The notes under the pieces are model-generated. The model made no database searches and had not been told where the DNA came from. It saw only the letters and a program-made list of their open reading frames with translations. From positions 154,725 to 218,724 of the forward strand of contig CAVSTF010000002.1 of NCBI GenBank assembly GCA_963730785.1: a DNA stretch of 64,000 nt, given 5' to 3'. The position numbers and the translations under genes are program-made. This DNA comes from Bog-473 sp963730785 (GTDB taxonomy: Bacteria; Actinomycetota; Acidimicrobiia; Acidimicrobiales; RAAP-2). This document shows positions 26,097 through 35,436 of this stretch, piece after piece (position 1 is the first letter of the stretch; each line of letters starts with the position of its first letter).

Positions 26097-26488
26097 ACAC
26101 CACCCATTTGCTCGATGCCAATGCGTTGATCGCCCTCGTGGTGTCCGATCATGTCCACCACGACACCGTGGCGAGCTGGGCGGCCAGCGTCGACGGGGTC
26201 GCCCTGTGCCCCGTTGTCGAGGGTGCCCTTGTCCGGTTCCTTGTGCGCTCCGGCGAAAGCCCAGACATGGCAGTGGGAATTCTGTCCGGGCTGTACGACT
26301 CGCCCAGGTGTGTCTTTTGGTCCGATGAGATCTCTTATGCGACGGTGGGCCTTGGGCATGTCAGAGGCCATCGGCAGGTCACCGACGCGTACCTTGCCGC
26401 CCTAGCCACCAGCCAAGGGTGTCGCCTCGCCACACTTGATGGAGGGCTCGCCGAAGCGCTCCCTAATGAAACCGAGCTGATCTGCTGA
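26093..26488 (+). CDS. vapC: VapC-type PIN toxin
   Basis: 131 residues. PIN acidic motifs: HLLDANALIAL, CPVVEGALVRF, VTDAYLAALA and ATLDGGLAEAL. The SAGxx/PIN 'TTHLLDANALIALVVSDHVHH' subgroup is common in actinobacterial VapC. An RNA endonuclease inhibited by the antitoxin of the overlapping gene. No missing catalytic residue was seen. Confidence 0.88.
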   Translation: MNTTHLLDANALIALVVSDHVHHDTVASWAASVDGVALCPVVEGALVRFLVRSGESPDMAVGILSGLYDSPRCVFWSDEISYATVGLGHVRGHRQVTDAYLAALATSQGCRLATLDGGLAEALPNETELIC

Positions 26489-26491
26489 GAA

Positions 26492-26897
26492 CTAACTGCC
26501 CTCGACGTCAGCGGTGTCATCGGCCTCCATGGCCAACATCACCTGCTTCACCAATGTCTTCGGAGCGGTGAGGCAGTAGCTCTCCATCATCATCTCGCCC
26601 AGCTCGTCCCAGTCCGGCTCGGCGGGCAGGTCCAGCCTGACGCCGACCCATCCCTTGGGTCCGACGTACTTGGGAAAGAAGAACCGCTCGGGGTCGGATC
26701 CGATCAGAATGCCCTGCACGCCCTTGGGCGCCTTCATGGTCATGCGAGGTGCCGTCTTCGGACGTCATCACGAAGATCTTGTCCCGCACCCGGAAAGCGG
26801 GGGAGGAGTGCCCACCGAAGGGCCGTTCCTCCACTTCCGGCAGGTCCAGACACACCTTCCGAATTTCACGGATGACGTTGGCTTTGATTTTGGGCAC
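26492..26897 (-). CDS. MmcQ/YjbR-family DNA-binding-like protein (frameshifted)
   Basis: About 134 residues in two frames, with one apparent single-base insertion near 26745. The first half (PKIKANVIREIRKVCLDLPEV, then RDKIFVMTSEDG) and second (IGSDPERFFFPKYVGPKGWVGVRL and ESYCLTAPKTL) together match the CyaY-like YjbR fold. Its biochemical role is undefined. It starts with GTG inside the 3' end of the ferritin-like gene and closes the acyl-CoA operon. Confidence 0.75.
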
Positions 26898-28054
26898 GGT
26901 GACGATGCGCCCTCAGTTACTCCGCCGACTCGAGCCCCAGCCGCCGCCAACCGATCTTCGGCCACCGCGTCGTAGGTCTCGTAGTCCGAACCGGTGTCAT
27001 CGGCGAACTCGAACTCCATGAGGCCGAACTCAGCCCACTTGTTCCGCAGGTAGCCATCGTTGGCATCGAGCAGCCCGAGCTTGCGCGTGTTCGGCACCAG
27101 CTTGGCGAAGAAGCCCCGGGCGAACCCACCGATCGGGTTGATCTTCGACTCCATCGCCGCCTGAATGATGAACGGCAACACTTCCTGCTCGTCCACGCCC
27201 ATCCGCTCCCACACCTCCGGCGTGCCGGCCCGCGACCGGGAGTTCAAGGTGGCATCGAGCATGAAGTCCTGACGTTCCTTGAGCTCGGCCGATGACATGT
27301 CGGCGTAGTACTCCGACAGGGTCAAGACGCCGAAGGCCACGTGACGGGCCTCGTCGGACATGACATACCTGAGCAGCTTCTTCAGCAACGGCTCGTTGGT
27401 CGAGCGCAGCATGTTGCCGAAGGCGGCCAGGGCCAGTGACTCAATGACGATCTGCATGCCCAGGTAGGCGATGTCCCACCGTGAGTCCTCCAGCAGGGCC
27501 CAAATCTGTGCCTTCAGGAAGGGCGACATCGGGTAGGCCTCACCCAACTTCAGCGACAGGTACTTGGCGAACACTTCGGTGTGACGGGCCTCGTCCATGG
27601 TCTGGGTGGAGGCGTAGTACTTGGCGTCGATCCACGGCACCGTCTCGACGATCTTGGCCGCCGTCATCATGGCGCCCTGCTCGCCGTGCATGAACTGGCT
27701 GAGGTTGGCCTTGAAGAACTCGATGCCGAGCTGCGAGTACTCCTTCTCCGACCACTTGGCCAGCGGTGATCCCGGCATGGCCCCGACCAGGTGAGCCAGT
27801 TCCAACACTGGGCTCTCCTGCTCAGCCACCAGCTTCTCGGGATCCACGTCGATCGACCAGTCCAGGTCGGTCACGCTGTTCCACTGCGATCCCATCGCCT
27901 TGTTGTAAAGGGTGACGAGCTGACCACGATCCCGTCCGTACTCCCACAGGAAGAGGCGGTCGGCGTTGTCCTTGATGATCTCGATCGACTCGAGCTTCTC
28001 GGAGTGGCTCGGCTCGGCCACGCTCGACTCAGTCATTGTCAGCTCGTCACCCAT
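26768..28054 (-). CDS. Ferritin-like diiron protein (R2/AurF-like)
   Basis: Read from the ATG at 28054 (RBS AAGGAG), about 380 meaningful residues followed by about 45 that overlap the YjbR gene in another frame and end at 26768. A true end near 26917 after a one-base correction is likely. Diiron ligands are visible as paired carboxylate/His motifs MDEARHTEVFAKYL and SDEARHVAFGVLTL, with ExxxLAAF between. Such proteins use Fe2 or Mn/Fe and O2 to oxidise lipids or aromatic substrates. It follows the SDR gene closely, within an acyl-CoA catabolic operon, so an oxygenase or desaturase step on the same substrate is plausible. Confidence 0.75.
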   Translation of the reverse strand: MGDELTMTESSVAEPSHSEKLESIEIIKDNADRLFLWEYGRDRGQLVTLYNKAMGSQWNSVTDLDWSIDVDPEKLVAEQESPVLELAHLVGAMPGSPLAKWSEKEYSQLGIEFFKANLSQFMHGEQGAMMTAAKIVETVPWIDAKYYASTQTMDEARHTEVFAKYLSLKLGEAYPMSPFLKAQIWALLEDSRWDIAYLGMQIVIESLALAAFGNMLRSTNEPLLKKLLRYVMSDEARHVAFGVLTLSEYYADMSSAELKERQDFMLDATLNSRSRAGTPEVWERMGVDEQEVLPFIIQAAMESKINPIGGFARGFFAKLVPNTRKLGLLDANDGYLRNKWAEFGLMEFEFADDTGSDYETYDAVAEDRLAAAGARVGGVTEGASSPCPKSKPTSSVKFGRCVWTCRKWRNGPSVGTPPPLSGCGTRSS

Positions 28055-28058
28055 ACCA

Positions 28059-28973
28059 TCAGCTCCTTCTGCCACCCATGTTGGCGTTCGCCGCTGCCTT
28101 CTCGACCAAACCGGGAACCACGCCACCGAGTTCGGCCGGGTCCCAACGGTCACCCTTGCTGGCGCCCGGACCGGCCACCCAGCCCTCGGCCACGCTGATG
28201 TGGTCACCCTGCACATTGAAGACCCGGCCCGTAATGGCGGCCGACTCCGGGCTGCCCAGCCACACGACCAGGGGCGCGATGTTGCCGGGCGACAACGGGT
28301 CGAACTCTTCGGGCTTCTTCTCGGCCGCTTCGAAACCGCCACCGAGGTTCTCGGTCATGCGGGTCAAGGCCGCCGGGGCGATGGCGTTGACCGTCACGCC
28401 GTAACGACCCAGTTCCATGGCCGCAATGATCGTGAACGAGGCAATGCCGGCCTTGGCGGCGCCGTAGTTGGTCTGGCCCACGTTGCCGTAAATGCCCGAG
28501 GGCGAGGTGGTGTTGATGACCCGGGCGTCGTTGGTCTCGCCGGCCTTGGAACGGTTACGCCAGTACTCGACGGCGTGCCGGGTGGGGGCGAAGGTGCCCC
28601 GCAGGTGGACCCGGGTCACGGCATCCCACTCGTCGATGGTCATGTTGACCAGCATGCGGTCGCGCAGGATGCCGGCGTTGTTGACCAGCACATCGAGCCC
28701 GCCGAAGGTATCGATGGCGGTCTGGATCATGCGACCGGCACCCTCCCAGTCCGAGACGTCGTCCCCGTTGGCCACGGCCTCGCCGCCCATGGCGCGAATT
28801 TCGTCGACCACTTCGCCGGCCGGACCGGACGAGCTGCCCGAGCCGTCGATTTCGGCCCCCAGGTCGTTGACCACGATTTTGGCGCCCTGGCTGGCGAACT
28901 CCAGCGCATGCTCGCGCCCGATACCCCGACCCGCTCCACTGATGACGACGACACGTCCGTCACAAATACCCAC
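28059..28973 (-). CDS. SDR-family 3-hydroxyacyl-CoA dehydrogenase-like enzyme
   Basis: 304 residues. The Rossmann motif GAGRGIGREHALEFASQGA, the N-A-G motif LVNNAGILRDRM and the catalytic YGAAKAGIASF are typical of the (3R)-hydroxyacyl-CoA dehydrogenase unit of multifunctional enzyme type 2 (HSD17B4-like). It would oxidise a beta-hydroxyacyl-CoA with NAD+. Upstream is the CoA ligase, downstream by 4 bp the diiron protein, consistent with beta-oxidation of a complex acid. Confidence 0.88.
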   Translation of the reverse strand: MGICDGRVVVISGAGRGIGREHALEFASQGAKIVVNDLGAEIDGSGSSSGPAGEVVDEIRAMGGEAVANGDDVSDWEGAGRMIQTAIDTFGGLDVLVNNAGILRDRMLVNMTIDEWDAVTRVHLRGTFAPTRHAVEYWRNRSKAGETNDARVINTTSPSGIYGNVGQTNYGAAKAGIASFTIIAAMELGRYGVTVNAIAPAALTRMTENLGGGFEAAEKKPEEFDPLSPGNIAPLVVWLGSPESAAITGRVFNVQGDHISVAEGWVAGPGASKGDRWDPAELGGVVPGLVEKAAANANMGGRRS

Positions 28974-29041
28974 GCTGCTCTCCTCAATTCATTGGTTGGT
29001 TACATCTAGAACGTCTGACACTTTGGCCGATGCAGGCCGAT

Positions 29042-30652
29042 TCAGCCCACCCCGGTCCCGGCTGCTGCTCGATACTGGTCTCGCAACTTCCGCTTAAAGA
29101 TCTTGCCCGTATCCTCGCGCGGCAGCTGGTCGGTGAAGTCGACCGTCCGCGGGCACTTGAAATGGGCCAGGTGGGCCCGGCAGTACTCGATCAGCTCGGT
29201 GGCGAGCGCATCGCTCGCTGCCACCCCTTCGGCCAGCTGCACCACGGCCTTGACCGCCTCGCCCCACTCCTCGTCGGGCACGCCGATGGTGGCCACATCG
29301 CCCACGGCCGGGTGTTGCAGCAGGATGGCGTCCACTTCGGCCGGGTAGATGTTGACCCCACCCGAAATGATGAGGTTGGCCGTGCGGTCGGTCAGGAACA
29401 GGAACCCCTCGTCGTCCATGTACCCCATGTCGCCCAGGGTGAAGTACTCGCCCCGGAAGGCGTTGGCGGTCTTCTCAGCGTCGCCGTAGTAGTCGAACTT
29501 GCCGGCGGCGGCGGCCCGGAGCCACACCAGACCAATCTCGCCGGGGGCGACCGGGTTGCCATCGTCATCAGCCACCTTGACCAGCTCGGGGATCATCGGG
29601 CGGCCGACCGTCCCCGGGTGGGCCAGCCAGGTCTTCGAATCGACCAGGGTGCCCAAGCCTTCGGTGGCGGCGTAGTACTCGACGACAATCGGGCCCAGCC
29701 ATTCGATGAGCTTCTGCTTGACCGTGACCGGGCACGGGGCGGCGCCGTGGATCACGAAGCGCAGGGAGGAGAGGTCGTACTTGTTCCGCACGTCCTCGGG
29801 CAGGGCCAGCATGCGGTGGAACATGGTCGGCACCATGTGGGTGTGGGTGATGCCGTGCAGTTCGATCAGACGAAGCGTCTCGGCCGGGTCCCACTGATCC
29901 ATGATCACGATGGGCACGCCGTAGAGCAACGGCACCGCAATGGAGAAGGCGAGCGGGGCGGCGTGGTAGAGCGGTCCGGTGCTCAGGTGGGCATCGACGC
30001 TGTGTTCCCAATCTTCGTCGTAGCCGCAGAAGTTGATGGCGGCCAAGGCGGAGGGGGCGGCGTCCTTGCGATAGACGCCCTTGGGGCGTCCGGTCGTGCC
30101 CGACGTGTAGAGCATTTGGGTGCCGGCGATCGGATCGTCAATGTTGCTGCCGTCCTCGGCCGCCACCACGTCGTTGAACATTTCGAAGCCGGGGATGTAG
30201 CCGCCGATGGTCAGCTTGACCAGTCGGTCGCCGCCGCCCTTGGCCGCGTCCTTGACGGTGTCGATCCCGACGTCGGCCGAGACGACGAACGCCTTGGCCT
30301 CGCAGTTCTCCACGATGTACGCCGCTTCCTCACCGGTCAGGTGCCAGTTGAGGGGCGTGAGCCGGAAGCCACCCCGCTGGGCCGCCCACAGCACCTCAAG
30401 GAACTCGGGCCGGTTGGTGCACATGATGGCCACGCTGTCGCCGGCGGTGAGGCCTCGAGCCCGCAAGGCGCGCACCAAGCGGTTGATGTTGGTGTTGAGC
30501 TCTTCGAAGTTGCGATCGCCGTAGTTGGAATAGAGGGCCATGCGATCCGGCCCTCGGGCGGCCCACCAGGCGATGAGCATGCCTTCGGCGTTGGCTTGGG
30601 CCTTGTCGATTTCCAGGTAACGCCCGGCGCCCGTCACATCAGTACTCGTCAT
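29042..30652 (-). CDS. fadD: Fatty-acid/steroid-type acyl-CoA ligase (FadD-like)
   Basis: 536 residues. ANL motifs: P-loop TSGTTGRPKGVYRKD (about residue 180), YYAATEGLG, YFTLGDMGYMDDEGFL and the C-terminal SGKIF-like lysine in REDTGKIFKRKL. It resembles the FadD17/FadD3-like ligases of steroid and bile-acid catabolism in actinobacteria. It would attach CoA to a carboxylated side chain. Neighbouring thiolase-DUF35, acyl-CoA dehydrogenase and SDR genes complete a short beta-oxidation set. Confidence 0.88.
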   Translation of the reverse strand: MTSTDVTGAGRYLEIDKAQANAEGMLIAWWAARGPDRMALYSNYGDRNFEELNTNINRLVRALRARGLTAGDSVAIMCTNRPEFLEVLWAAQRGGFRLTPLNWHLTGEEAAYIVENCEAKAFVVSADVGIDTVKDAAKGGGDRLVKLTIGGYIPGFEMFNDVVAAEDGSNIDDPIAGTQMLYTSGTTGRPKGVYRKDAAPSALAAINFCGYDEDWEHSVDAHLSTGPLYHAAPLAFSIAVPLLYGVPIVIMDQWDPAETLRLIELHGITHTHMVPTMFHRMLALPEDVRNKYDLSSLRFVIHGAAPCPVTVKQKLIEWLGPIVVEYYAATEGLGTLVDSKTWLAHPGTVGRPMIPELVKVADDDGNPVAPGEIGLVWLRAAAAGKFDYYGDAEKTANAFRGEYFTLGDMGYMDDEGFLFLTDRTANLIISGGVNIYPAEVDAILLQHPAVGDVATIGVPDEEWGEAVKAVVQLAEGVAASDALATELIEYCRAHLAHFKCPRTVDFTDQLPREDTGKIFKRKLRDQYRAAAGTGVG

Positions 30653-30694
30653 GTCATCCCCCCGATGCGCATGTGATTGCCCCCGTTCCGATCC

Positions 30695-31150
30695 CTACTC
30701 CGAGGCCGGCCTGAAGAGCGGGAGTTGCCGGCCATCGGTCAGCGGTTCCCACGTCACGGACACTGCCATACCGATCGTCACGTCATCGGGCGGGCAGCCG
30801 ACCACGTTGGTCAGCATCCGCACGCCCTCGTTCAAGTCGACCAGCGCCACCACGTAGGGCTCGCCGTTGGAGAAGGTGGCGCCCATGGCCGACGGCTTGT
30901 GCTCCACCGTGAAGGCATGAACGGTGGCCTGTCCCGATGCTTCCTTCCACGTGAGCGGACCGCCGTCGCCCTCGGGCGCGCCGCCGCAGTAGGGGCAGAA
31001 CGAGCGGGGATAGAAGACGCCCTTGTCGCAGGCCGTGCACCATTGCACCAGCAATCGACCCTCGCGGGTGGCCTCCCAGAACGGGCCACTCTCGGCCCCC
31101 ACCCGAGGCTCCAAGCGGGTCGGCGTCGGCGGCACCCCGGCGTCGGTCAC
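30695..31150 (-). CDS. DUF35 OB-fold/Zn-ribbon protein (acyl-CoA-associated)
   Basis: 151 residues. A rubredoxin-like Zn ribbon with two CxxC knuckles (WCTACDKG and FCPYCGGA) is followed by an OB fold (VHAFTVEHKPSAM...). Such proteins pair with thiolase-like partners; in steroid degraders the ChsH2-type DUF35 domain assembles with the Ltp2 aldolase or ChsH1 hydratase. It overlaps the thiolase stop by 4 nt, so a heteromeric complex with that protein is likely. Confidence 0.88.
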   Translation of the reverse strand: MTDAGVPPTPTRLEPRVGAESGPFWEATREGRLLVQWCTACDKGVFYPRSFCPYCGGAPEGDGGPLTWKEASGQATVHAFTVEHKPSAMGATFSNGEPYVVALVDLNEGVRMLTNVVGCPPDDVTIGMAVSVTWEPLTDGRQLPLFRPASE

Positions 31151-32328
31151 AGCGCCGCCTCGGTACCCAGCACGGCGGTCGACATGCAGGACAACACCAT
31201 GCCCGAGCCGTGGGCCACCGCGACTTCGGCGCCCGGCACCTGACGAGCCTCGGCTTCACCGCGCAACTGGCGCACGGCCTCGACAATGAGGAACATGCCG
31301 TACATGCCGGGGTGGGTATAGGAGAGCCCGCCCCCGTTGGTGTTCATGGGCAGCGACCCACCGGGGCCGAGTTTGCCGTCGGCGGCGAAGGGGCCACCTT
31401 CACCCTTGGCGCAGAAGCCCAGGTCTTCGAGATGCAACAGGGCCGTGATGGTGAAGCTGTCGTAGCCCATCAGGACGTCGACGTCAGCCGGCGTGATGCC
31501 CGCCTGGGCGAAGGCCCGTGGGCCCGAGACCGCACCCGGCGTGGTGGTCAGGTCGGGCATCTGGGTGATCATCAAGTGGTCGTGGCAGGTGGCGGCGCCC
31601 AGGACGAAGATCGGTGGCTTGCGCAATGAGCGGGCCTTTTCGGCCGACGTCATCACGAAGGCGCCGGCACCATCGGTGACCAGGCAGCAGTCCAGCAAGT
31701 GGAGCGGGCTGGTCTGCATGGGCGAGGACAACACTTCATCGATGGTCAAGGGCGACTGGTAGCGGGCCCGGGGATTGAGCGAGGCCCACTCCCGGGTCGA
31801 CACCGCAATCTGGGCCAGCTGCTCGGATGTGGTGCCGAACTCGTGCATGTGCCGGCTGGCGGCCAAGGCGTAGGGGCCCATCGGCATGCGCAGGGCGTAG
31901 GGAAACTCCCATTCGAGCATCGGGTTCGGTCCGCCCAAGGACTGCGGCGCTCGACCCGACGCTTCTGGATCCGATCGCTGCGTGGCGTGGCGGCGTAGAC
32001 GCTGACCACGACCTCGCACAGGCCGGCGGCGATGGCGGCCGCCGCGTGCTCGAGGTGGACCTCGAAGCTGGAGCCACCCGTCATGGTGGAGTCGGTATAG
32101 GTCGGGTGGATGTTGAGGTACTCGGCCAGCGCCATGGACGACTCGGCATGGCAGACGCCGTCGACGTCGCTCGAGCGACAGGCCGGCGTCCTCGAGCGCG
32201 GCCAAAATCATGGCCACCTCGAGTTCGCGGCCGGTGCGGGTCAGCTCACCGGTGGGGGAGACGTCATCCGCCACGCCCACGATGGCGGCCGCGCCGCGCA
32301 ATGTCCTATCGATTCGCCCCCCGGCCAT
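31147..32328 (-). CDS. SCP2-type thiolase / lipid-transfer protein (frame-disrupted)
   Basis: About 393 residues. The ends are in one frame, but the middle (~31965-32165, e.g. YLNIHPTYTDSTMTGGSSFE and EHAAAAIAAGLCEVVV) is in another, so two compensating indels are present. C-terminal features LPMNTNGGGLSYTHPGMYGM and GSGMVLS are typical of SCP2-thiolase-like proteins. The stretch corresponding to the thiolase Cys region reads TMTGGSSFE, which favours an Ltp2-like aldolase over a true thiolase. Its partner is the overlapping DUF35 gene. Confidence 0.78.
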   Translation of the reverse strand: MAGGRIDRTLRGAAAIVGVADDVSPTGELTRTGRELEVAMILAALEDAGLSLERRRRRLPCRVVHGAGRVPQHPPDLYRLHHDGWLQLRGPPRARGGRHRRRPVRGRGQRLRRHATQRSDPEASGRAPQSLGGPNPMLEWEFPYALRMPMGPYALAASRHMHEFGTTSEQLAQIAVSTREWASLNPRARYQSPLTIDEVLSSPMQTSPLHLLDCCLVTDGAGAFVMTSAEKARSLRKPPIFVLGAATCHDHLMITQMPDLTTTPGAVSGPRAFAQAGITPADVDVLMGYDSFTITALLHLEDLGFCAKGEGGPFAADGKLGPGGSLPMNTNGGGLSYTHPGMYGMFLIVEAVRQLRGEAEARQVPGAEVAVAHGSGMVLSCMSTAVLGTEAAL

Positions 32329-32368
32329 GAGTCAGCCTTCCCCCGCTGTCAGCGACCCGACCGGTTGA

Positions 32369-33717
32369 CTAGGCGTTCTTCGGCAGTGCGGAGAACGGGG
32401 TCACCCGGTCGTTGTTGGGCTCCTTCGGGTAGGCCGAGCACGCGCTCGCCAATGATGTTGCGCTGCACCTGGTCGGTTCCGCCGTAAATGGGGGGAGCCT
32501 GGGCGAACAGCGCCATTTCGGTCACGCCGCCGGCGAAGGGATCGCCCGTGGCATGCACCAGGGCAGCCTTGTCGTCGGCGTCGTAGGCGTGGAGCATCCC
32601 CGACGGACCGGAAATGCGCAGGCCGAGGTCCCGGGTCAGGCGCACGATCATGGCTCATGGAGAGCTTGGAGATGTTGGGCATGCCGGGGATTTCTTTGCC
32701 CTGCTCCTTGGCCGCCTTGACCCGCAGGCCGTTGTAGCGGCCGAGCTCGCCCAGTGTGTGCAGCCGGGCCAGGTCCTGGCGGATGCCGGCGTCCTTGCTG
32801 ACGCCCTTGGACTGGGCCAGCGCAATGAGCATGCCGGCACCGCTGCGCATGGCCCCGAAGACGCCGCCGGTCTGCCCGCCGCCCTTGGACTTCTCCTTCT
32901 TGGGGGCGATCAGGTCACCGACTCGACGGTCCAGGAAGCCGAGGACGGTGCCGGGCTGGGCCAGGCCACCACCGGCGGAGTTGCCACCGCCGGAGCCGAG
33001 GCCGGCCCGCTCGTTCATCAGGGTGGTGTTGGCGGCGGCCCATCCATTATTGAGACCACCGATCAGGTTCCAGTCGGGCACCCGGGCGTCGGTCAGGAAG
33101 ACCTCATTGAAGAGGGCGTGACCCGTCATTTCCTTCAGGGGCCGGACGTCGACGCCGGGCTGGTGCATGTCGAAGGCGAAATACGAGATGCCCTGGTGCT
33201 TGGGTACCTCGGGATCGGTGCGGGCGATGAGCATGGCCATGTCGGAGTACTGGCCACCGGAGGTCCATACCTTCTGGCCGTTGACGATCCACTCATCACC
33301 GTCCTTGAGGGCCTTGGTCTGGAGGCCGGCCAGGTCGGAACCGGCCTGGGGCTCACTGAACAACTGGCACCAGGCCTTTTGGCCGGTGACGATGTCGCGC
33401 ACGAAGACGTCGATCTGCTCCTGGGTGCCATGGGTGGCGATGGTCGGTGCGGCGAGCAGCAGTCCCAGCCCAGCGGGGGCGCCGAGGGCGCCGAAGCTGC
33501 CGATCTCGTTGGCCACGGCCACGGCGTCGGAGCGGGAAATGCCCTTGCCGTAGGCATTGGTGGGCAGGCCCGGGGCGGACCAGCCCTCGAGGCCCATGCG
33601 CTCCCACCATTGGGCGACCGTCAGGTCGGGGTCCCAGCTCTTGGTCAACCAGGCGCGGACCTCACTCAGGATCTCGTCACTGCTGGCATCTTGGATGGAC
33701 GTGGCGGTGTCAGTCAT
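32369..33717 (-). CDS. Acyl-CoA dehydrogenase (frame-disrupted)
   Basis: About 449 residues after two single-base insertions, near 32650 and 32432. After correction the C-terminus reads ERALGLPKEPNNDRVTPF and ends at a TAG at 32369, matching the family. The FAD-side motifs QLFSEPQAGSDLAGLQ and KVWTSGGQYSDM are intact, as is IYGGTDQVQRNIIGE near the end. The enzyme dehydrogenates an acyl-CoA at alpha-beta with FAD and passes electrons to ETF. First gene of the minus-strand catabolic operon, with RBS AAGGAGC before the ATG. Confidence 0.85.
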
Positions 33718-33825
33718 GGTGCTCCTTCTCGATCTGGCCCGAAACTACTGGTTACGCCCGCCGGGAGGCGACTCGGCTCGGGGAGGGGTCGCCGAATCTC
33801 GCTTCGGTTACCACCGGTCGGTTGG

Positions 33826-33858
33826 ATGGGTGCAATGTGCACCCATCGTCTGTAGACT
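33826..33858 (+). promoter_or_regulatory. Antitoxin operator palindrome and -10
   Basis: ATGGGTGCA-ATG-TGCACCCAT (33826-33846) is a perfect inverted repeat with 9-bp arms. TAGACT (33853-33858) ends 6 nt before the ATG at 33865, predicting a leaderless antitoxin mRNA. Confidence 0.65.
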
Positions 33859-33864
33859 GGTGCC

Positions 33865-34107
33865 ATGTCACGGGTGATTCAAATCCGAGACGTTCCGGAC
33901 GACACCCACGCTGCGCTGAGCGAGGCGGCCGCGGCAGAGGGACTGTCACTGAATCGCTATGTGCTCAGGGAACTGGACCAGGCCGCGAGACGTAGGGCGG
34001 TGGTGGCCCACAACAAACAGGCGATACTGCACGGCCAGCGTCAGGTGAAGGGCAGGGTGTCTCGAGCAGCCACCTTGAGTGCGCTGCACTCGGAGCGCTC
34101 GACTTGA
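33865..34107 (+). CDS. FitA-like ribbon-helix-helix antitoxin
   Basis: 80 residues. N-terminal ribbon-helix-helix: SRVIQIRDVPDDTHAALSE and AEGLSLNRYVLRELDQA. The basic C-terminal tail contacts the toxin. It overlaps the toxin start by 4 nt (TTGA) and probably represses through the palindrome at 33826. Confidence 0.85.
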   Translation: MSRVIQIRDVPDDTHAALSEAAAAEGLSLNRYVLRELDQAARRRAVVAHNKQAILHGQRQVKGRVSRAATLSALHSERST

Positions 34108-34469
34108 AGGTCATCGATGCCGGAGTACTCGTGGAGCTCATCGCCTCGGATCTCGACCCGAACGTGCTCGGTGACGAAGAGCTCGCCATACCGCACCTGG
34201 CCGACACTGAGGTCCTGTCAGCCCTGCGGGCCCTGGTGACGCGAGGAGAACTGACAGCGCAACAGGGGAGTAAAGCGCTTGAGCTCTTTGAACAGCTTGA
34301 GCTGGTGCGGTTCCCGGCGGTGAATGGTCGATCTCGGATCTGGGAGCTGCGACACAACCTGAGCGCTTATGACGCCACGTACATAGCGTTGGCCGAGTCG
34401 CTGGGCGCGAGCCTTCTGACGACTGATCGCGCGTATTGCCTCGGCGCCCAGAACCAACTGCCCCATTGA
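34104..34469 (+). CDS. PIN-domain toxin (FitB/VapC-like)
   Basis: 121 residues from the TTG at 34104, coupled to the antitoxin. Acidic motifs: KVIDAGVLVEL, DTEVLSALRAL, YDATYIALAE and LTTDRAYCLG. An RNase of the PIN family. The antitoxin/toxin pair sits between the acyl-CoA dehydrogenase operon and a DUF2889 gene. Confidence 0.85.
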   Translation: MKVIDAGVLVELIASDLDPNVLGDEELAIPHLADTEVLSALRALVTRGELTAQQGSKALELFEQLELVRFPAVNGRSRIWELRHNLSAYDATYIALAESLGASLLTTDRAYCLGAQNQLPH

Positions 34470-34490
34470 GGTGGTCTGAGGTCTGGGCAT

Positions 34491-35388
34491 TCAGGCGAGC
34501 TGGTCCGCCTGGGAGAGGGATGACAACAGGTCATTGAGATGGGTGCAGGTGCTGGTGCCGACGAACTCGTCCTTCACTAACGACCGCAGGCTCGATACCG
34601 GCTGACCCACCAACCGTCCGGCACTGTCCTTGGCCAAAGGACATTCAGCCCAGGGGAGTACCCGTGGTGTGGCCACGCAGCCGGCAATGACATCCCCCTC
34701 GCCGATGGTCGCCTCCACCGTGTATTCGTGCAGCACAATCACGACGCCATCGGGTCGGGCGTACGTGTCCCGGAACATGGCCCAGACGCTTCGAGCCGGT
34801 CCGGTCCAGTAACCGCTGCCGTCGCATTGAGCCCGCTACCAGCGCCGGCATGGCATGCCACCCGTCACCGTCCGCCGGTGCCACCGGCCCGTCGGGCGTC
34901 GGCATCTCATGGTCCCGCCGGATCTGGACCATGAAGGAGGCCGAACCGTCCCACCCGGAGCAGATGTCGACCGGCAGATGTTCTATGTAGGCATCCGACA
35001 AGGGTGAAGGCATCAAGCCCGTGTAGAGCATCCCGTAGCCGGAGAGCAGCGCAGCCACTGGCAGCTCCGAAAGCAAGAGGTGCGTCAGCGTCCCCGGCGG
35101 GCAGATCAGATCGACCACCCCCCGAAAGCCCCGGGCGACGGCCAGACCGAGCAGCTCTCCACTGGCATCGAGCGCGGGCGAGAGTTCCAGAGACAACAGT
35201 TCACGGGACGGGCCCACGATGGCCCGGCAGGTGGCGGTGACCTCACCCTGGTGAGCCACCCCACTCAGTTCGAGCAGGCCGTTGTCGTGCGTGATCATGT
35301 CGACGTGACTGGTCCGGCGGACCGAGCCCGGCGCTGGTGCCGGCAGCTGGGGAATCGGCTCGGCCAGAAAGTGAGGGACACGCGGCAT
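34491..35388 (-). CDS. DUF2889-family protein (frameshifted)
   Basis: About 298 residues with one apparent base insertion near 34785. N-terminal part: RRTSHVDMITHDNGLLELSG then a beta-rich domain. C-terminal part: LPWAECPLAKDSAGRLVG and CTHLNDLLSSL, the DUF2889 signature. The function is unknown; the family often sits beside acyl-CoA catabolic genes in actinobacteria, as here. It is convergent with the PIN toxin gene. Confidence 0.72.
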
Positions 35389-35436
35389 CTCGTCAACCTA
35401 TCGACAGGTCAAGTTCGCAAAAACATCGATGAACCA

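Noticed and set aside
29030..30676. A 548-residue open frame antisense to the FadD-like ligase
   Set aside because: Shadow frame of a clearly conserved ligase; no family motif.
32614..33855. A 413-residue open frame antisense to the acyl-CoA dehydrogenase
   Set aside because: Shadow of the sense gene; Gly/Ala/Asp-rich and without start signals.
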